A DNA stretch of 18,947 nt from Planctomycetota bacterium (GTDB lineage: Bacteria; Planctomycetota; Phycisphaerae; FEN-1346; JAACEH01), in NCBI GenBank assembly GCA_016935955.1, contig JAFGPY010000333.1:1-18947 (forward strand), read 5' to 3'. Of this stretch, positions 15,975-18,947 are shown in pieces (within the stretch, counting starts at the first letter, position 1; each line of letters opens with the position of its first letter). Under the pieces are notes generated by a model, which had not been told where the DNA came from, made no database searches, and saw only the letters and a list, made by a program, of their open reading frames with translations. Both the position numbers and the translations under genes were made by a program.

Positions 15975-17309
15975 TCACGGAGCCGCGGCCGCGTTGAGCA
16001 CCGTGAGCCCGTCGTGGAAGAACGTTCCCGCGACGGCCCCGGTCATCAGGCAGGCCAGCGTGGCGGCCAGCAGGGCTCGCACGCCGACGCGGGCGAGGTC
16101 GTTCTTCCGCTCGGGAGCCAAGGCGGCGATCCCCCCGACGAAGATGGCCAGGGACGCCACGTGGGCGAAGCCGCACAGGGCGTAAGCCGTCACGACGGCC
16201 GTCCTCGGGTGGTGCAGGCCGCCGGCGTTCATCGTCTCGGCCAGATTGATGTAGGCGGGAATCTCGGTGGCCACCAGTCGCGTGCCCAGCAACTGGCCGA
16301 CCTTGGCCGCATCCTCCGGCGGCACGCCCATGACCAGGGCGAACGGGTACATCACGTAGCCGAGCAATCCTTCGAGCGACCAGTTGAAGTCGAGTTGCCA
16401 CTGGGCATCGAACAGACCGCCCAGCCAGTTCCCGGCGAGAGCGGCACGGTGCCCGAGGGCGCCCAGCAGCAGGTTCACAATGGCCAGCAGGCCCAGCAAG
16501 GCGATCAGCAGGGCCACGATGCCGAAGACCAGTTTCAGGCCGGCCGTGGCGCCGCTGATGATGGCGGCAATCGCGCTCGACTCGCGCTCGTGCTCCACGC
16601 TGACGGTGCGGCCGAGGGTCACGGGCTCGCCGGTCTCGGGCACGAGCACTTTCGACATGACGATGGCCGCCGGGGCCGAGAGGACCGACGCCGAGATCAG
16701 GTGCCCGGCGATGGTCGGGAAGGGCCCCTTGAGGAGGCTGACGTAGAACGCCATGACCGTGGAGGCGATCGTGGCCATGCCGGCGGCCAGGACGGTGCAG
16801 AGTTCGCTCTGGGTCATGCGGCCCAGGTAGGGCCGCACGGTCGTCGCCGACTCGACGCCGACGAAGATGTTGCTGGCGGCGACGAGGCTCTCCGCGCCGC
16901 TGGTGCGCATGGCGCGCGTGAAGACCCAGGCGAAGCCGCGGATGATCCGCTGCATGATGCCCCAGTGATAGAGCAGGGCCATCAGGGCGGCGAAGACGAT
17001 TGCCAGCGGCAGGGCTTGGCAGGCCAGGATGAAACCGATGGACTGCTCGCCCTCGGCCGCAAGGGCGCCGAAGACGAACTTCTGACCGTCCTTGGCGGCA
17101 TCGAGCACGGCCACGACGCCGTCATTGAGCCACAGGAACAGGCTGCGGCTGCCGGGCGTCCAGAAGAGCAGGCCCGCAAAGACCAGTTGCAGCAACATGC
17201 CGGCGACCACCGTCCGCGGATTGACGCGGCGGCGATTGGCCGACAGCAGCCAGGCAAAACCGATCAGAACGAACAGGCCCAGAAAACTGACGAGATTGTA
17301 GATGTCCAT
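15975..17309 (-). CDS. Concentrative nucleoside transporter (CNT/NupC family)
   Basis: 444 residues, inner membrane. CNT proteins import nucleosides with H+ or Na+. N-terminal helices MDIYNLVSFLGLFVLIGFAWLLS, then the family N-domain, a core, and helical hairpins. The hairpin-1 equivalent reads NIFVGVESATTVRPYLGRMTQSEL (148-170), where classical members have GQTEAPL. The C-terminal signature reads LLGTRLVATEIPAYINL (340-356), where most have GTKxxxNEFVAY. So the fold is clear but the binding residues differ, and the substrate is uncertain. The frame extends upstream to 17417, but the ATG at 17307-17309 begins the conserved N-terminus. No strong ribosome site is visible. It is apparently monocistronic, separated from the upstream GNAT gene by terminators. 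Confidence 0.92.
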   Translation of the reverse strand: MDIYNLVSFLGLFVLIGFAWLLSANRRRVNPRTVVAGMLLQLVFAGLLFWTPGSRSLFLWLNDGVVAVLDAAKDGQKFVFGALAAEGEQSIGFILACQALPLAIVFAALMALLYHWGIMQRIIRGFAWVFTRAMRTSGAESLVAASNIFVGVESATTVRPYLGRMTQSELCTVLAAGMATIASTVMAFYVSLLKGPFPTIAGHLISASVLSAPAAIVMSKVLVPETGEPVTLGRTVSVEHERESSAIAAIISGATAGLKLVFGIVALLIALLGLLAIVNLLLGALGHRAALAGNWLGGLFDAQWQLDFNWSLEGLLGYVMYPFALVMGVPPEDAAKVGQLLGTRLVATEIPAYINLAETMNAGGLHHPRTAVVTAYALCGFAHVASLAIFVGGIAALAPERKNDLARVGVRALLAATLACLMTGAVAGTFFHDGLTVLNAAAAP

Positions 17310-17388
17310 GGCGCGATTCCGAAATGGCGGCGAGGCGTTTCCGGCGACCGCTGTCGCGATGCGGCCGCAACGTCCTGCTTGCTGCGAC

Positions 17389-17417
17389 ATTGTGCCGCCC
17401 GGCGTCGCGCCTGGCAA
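17389..17417 (-). promoter_or_regulatory. Candidate promoter of the nucleoside transporter
   Basis: On the minus strand, TTGCCA (17412-17417) and CACAAT (17389-17394) are exactly 17 bp apart. This would give a leader of about 73 nt and supports an independent transcript. Confidence 0.45.
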
Positions 17418-17442
17418 GCGCGTAACCGGCCGCAGGTGGACG

Positions 17443-17479
17443 AAAAGCGGCCGCGGTCTCCGCAGAGGCCGCGGCCGCT
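17443..17479 (-). terminator. Strong intrinsic terminator downstream of the GNAT gene
   Basis: A 15-bp stem (17446-17460 with 17465-17479, one mispair-tolerant T-G position) closes a four-base loop, followed on the minus strand by a short U run at 17443-17446. It isolates the nucleoside transporter from the upstream GNAT transcript. Confidence 0.65.
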
Positions 17480-17492
17480 GAAGCTTATGTAG

Positions 17493-17512
17493 CCCGGCCG
17501 CCCTCGGCCGGG
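17493..17512. repeat. Perfect GC hairpin
   Basis: CCCGGCCG/CGGCCGGG arms around CCCT. There is no U tract on either side, so it is probably a repeat-type palindrome rather than a terminator. Confidence 0.4.
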
Positions 17513-17534
17513 GAGACCGTGGCTTTGCCCCGTG

Positions 17535-17563
17535 AAAAAAAGCTTCCTCACTTGGACGAGGCT
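17535..17563 (-). terminator. Possible first terminator at the GNAT stop
   Basis: On the minus strand a weak CCTC/GAGG hairpin is followed by seven T (17535-17541), directly after the GNAT stop codon. The stem is short; the stronger hairpin at 17443-17479 may be the main terminator. Confidence 0.4.
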
Positions 17564-18146
17564 ACTCCGCCTGGTTCCACAGTTCGATCCAGTAGCGTTG
17601 CTTGATCTTGCCCGTGGTCCGCGACAGCCGCTCGTCCTCCAGCACGCCGCCGTTCTTCTGGATCACGCGGGCCGAGGCCGTGTTGTCCTTGTCGCACGTG
17701 ACCAGCACGCGGCCGATAAACCGCTGCCGAGCCTTCTCAAGCATCAGGGCCAGCAACTCCGTGGCGTAACCCTTGCGCCGCTCGCTCGGACGAATGCCGT
17801 AGCCGATGTGGCCGCCCTCGTGCAGGAGGTTCTCGGTCAACCGGTGCCGCAGGCTGGCCGTGCCCAGCAGCCGGTTGCCCCTGGCCAGCCAGTAGACGCT
17901 GCATGGCACACGGCCATCGGGCAGGCCGTGGCCGCGGGCGTAGTCCTGAAGCTCGCCGACGAAGGCCTCGAAGTTGCGCGTGCCTTTCTCAAGGTCGTCG
18001 TTCCAGCCGGACCAGTCGCCCGCCTGGCGAAACTCGTGGGCCATTTCCAGGTACTCGCCTTCCAGGGCGATTGTCGGTTCCAGGAGTCTCAGCGGCTCGG
18101 TGCACACCAAGGACTCCTCACGGGATTCGGTTCTGCTGCTGGTCAT
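17562..18146 (-). CDS. GNAT-family N-acetyltransferase
   Basis: 194 residues. GNAT enzymes move acetyl from acetyl-CoA to amines on proteins, antibiotics or small molecules in the cytoplasm. The acetyl-CoA core is clear: strand GHIGYGIRPSERRKGYATELLALML (about 112-136) with the pyrophosphate loop RRKGYA at 123-128, then CDKDNTASARVIQKNGG (151-167), a pattern seen in the Acetyltransf_3/RimJ-RimL-like group. The N-terminal 60 residues vary more and probably define the acceptor, which is unknown. The ATG at 18144-18146 follows AAGGAGG by about eight bases. The gene lies downstream of a promoter-leader-terminator unit, so its expression may depend on terminator read-through. Terminators follow it. 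Confidence 0.92.
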   Translation of the reverse strand: MTSSRTESREESLVCTEPLRLLEPTIALEGEYLEMAHEFRQAGDWSGWNDDLEKGTRNFEAFVGELQDYARGHGLPDGRVPCSVYWLARGNRLLGTASLRHRLTENLLHEGGHIGYGIRPSERRKGYATELLALMLEKARQRFIGRVLVTCDKDNTASARVIQKNGGVLEDERLSRTTGKIKQRYWIELWNQAE

Positions 18147-18204
18147 CGCTGCTCCTCCTTTTCGAGCACTGCAATGTACAAGGGACCGGACAACACTGTG
18201 CCAT
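18118..18204 (-). CDS. Possible 28-residue Cys-rich leader frame overlapping the GNAT start
   Basis: The ATG at 18202-18204 sits seven bases after a consensus AGGAGG (18212-18217). The peptide begins MAQCCPVPCTLQC (Cys 4, 5, 9, 13), turns polar and basic, and stops at 18118, 28 bases inside the GNAT gene in another frame. It could be a translational leader for GNAT, or the ribosome site may be fortuitous. No homologue is recognised. Confidence 0.3.
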   Translation of the reverse strand: MAQCCPVPCTLQCSKRRSSDDQQQNRIP

Positions 18205-18237
18205 GGCCCTGCCTCCTTTCGTCAGGGTGTGCATGGG

Positions 18238-18275
18238 AAAAGAAAAAGGCCCGCTCCACACTGGAACGGGCCTTT
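18238..18275 (-). terminator. Strong intrinsic terminator between the promoter at 18420 and the GNAT gene
   Basis: On the minus strand AAAGGCCCGTTCCA (18262-18275) pairs over 14 bp (one G-U) with TGGAGCGGGCCTTT (18245-18258) across a GTG loop. TTTTTCTTTT follows immediately. It ends transcripts from the promoter at 18420-18449 and from the FAD oxidase unless it is disrupted. Confidence 0.88.
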
Positions 18276-18299
18276 GTACTCCTTTGCTTCACCACAAGA

Positions 18300-18410
18300 C
18301 TACCTCGGCCCGTTCCTCCCGCGATTTGCGCGCGTGCGCTTCGTCGTGCGCTTCGTATTCTGCGAATCGCACCTGGTCGCGAACGGATTATGGGCCGCAA
18401 ACTTCATCAT
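18300..18410 (-). CDS. Possible 36-residue basic leader peptide
   Basis: ATGATG at 18405-18410 lies about three bases from the predicted transcript start, so it would be a leaderless frame. The peptide opens MMKFAAHNPF and carries a Thr/Lys/Arg-rich run (TKRTTKRTRANRGR, residues 19-32), then stops at TAG 18300-18302. Most third codon positions are G or C, as in local genes. It overlaps the candidate antiterminator strand at its last codons. It could be a regulatory leader peptide or a free-standing small basic protein. No family recognised. Confidence 0.35.
   Translation of the reverse strand: MMKFAAHNPFATRCDSQNTKRTTKRTRANRGRNGPR
18334..18357. repeat. 12-bp tandem duplication in the leader
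   Basis: GTGCGCTTCGTC is followed directly by GTGCGCTTCGTA. It encodes the doubled TKRT/TKRT segment of the small basic frame. Confidence 0.6.
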
Positions 18411-18419
18411 GATCGCGGA

Positions 18420-18449
18420 ATCATACACGCGCCAAACCGCACTTGTCAA
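18420..18449 (-). promoter_or_regulatory. Near-consensus sigma70 promoter
   Basis: Minus strand TTGACA (18444-18449, perfect), 18 bp, TATGAT (18420-18425, five of six). It lies three bases after the FAD oxidase stop codon and is the best promoter match in the window. It points toward the leader and GNAT gene. Confidence 0.75.
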
Positions 18450-18452
18450 ATT

Positions 18453-18947
<495 letters not shown>

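Larger units (their letters stand above)
18238..18413 (-). promoter_or_regulatory. Candidate transcription-attenuation leader of the GNAT gene
   Basis: The predicted transcript starts near 18413. Within it, GGAACGGGCC (minus strand, 18307-18316) is perfectly complementary to GGCCCGTTCC (18263-18272), the 5' arm of the terminator. The two foldings exclude each other: a 10-bp antiterminator with a 34-base loop, or the 14-bp terminator. The antiterminator strand coincides with the last codons of a 36-residue frame, so a translating ribosome could decide between them. No alternative promoter is evident between the terminator and GNAT. An independent small RNA ending at the terminator is the main alternative. 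Confidence 0.5.

Noticed and set aside
15654..17492. 612-codon plus-strand frame across the repeat and the nucleoside transporter
   Set aside because: It runs through a noncoding repeat and antisense to CNT helices; no family features.
18238..18413. T-box riboswitch as explanation of the GNAT leader
   Set aside because: The conserved T-box sequence (AGGGTGGNACCGCG) is absent, and the leader is shorter than usual.

Overview
The window is GC-rich, densely coded bacterial chromosome with no rRNA, tRNA, CRISPR array or phage gene that I can see. The gene mix (PurA with a GDEAKGK P-loop, a secreted parallel beta-helix protein, a WYL regulator, a roughly 44-helix membrane protein, hairpin-rich intergenic repeats) suggests a Planctomycetota-like organism. 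That is an inference from style, not from a marker gene.

Layout. Positions 1-1500 (minus): the start of uppS (isoprenyl transferase, cut by the left edge) sits one base after the purA stop. A divergent promoter region (1501-1732) separates purA from a giant polytopic membrane protein (1733-6079, plus). Positions 6080-6584 carry no convincing gene but hold a dispersed hairpin repeat and an adjoining, MITE-like inverted-repeat element. Then come two regulators on the plus strand: a 92-residue HTH-only protein and a complete HTH-WYL protein. After a leader that can fold into a three-way junction lies a secreted beta-helix protein (8141-9763). ribE and rlmN follow as a tight pair, with ribE apparently leaderless. 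Next is an overlapping pair of ABC exporter half-transporters (11878-15632) whose motif changes predict an asymmetric heterodimer, then a second copy of the dispersed repeat (15724-15891).

The right end is on the minus strand: a CNT-family nucleoside transporter (15975-17309), a GNAT acetyltransferase (17562-18146), and the C-terminal part of a GlcD/D-lactate-dehydrogenase-type FAD oxidase (18453 to the right edge).

The most interesting signal is between the FAD oxidase and the GNAT gene (18147-18452). A near-consensus sigma70 promoter (TTGACA, 18 bp, TATGAT) starts just after the oxidase stop. About 140 nt downstream is a strong intrinsic terminator (14-bp stem plus U tract). The leader between them holds a 10-nt segment perfectly complementary to the terminator's 5' arm, at the end of a small Thr/Lys/Arg-rich reading frame. 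Beyond the terminator come two strong Shine-Dalgarno sites, for a tiny Cys-rich frame and for the GNAT gene. This is the layout of a transcription attenuator controlling an acetyltransferase. Function is inferred; the sequence elements are directly visible.
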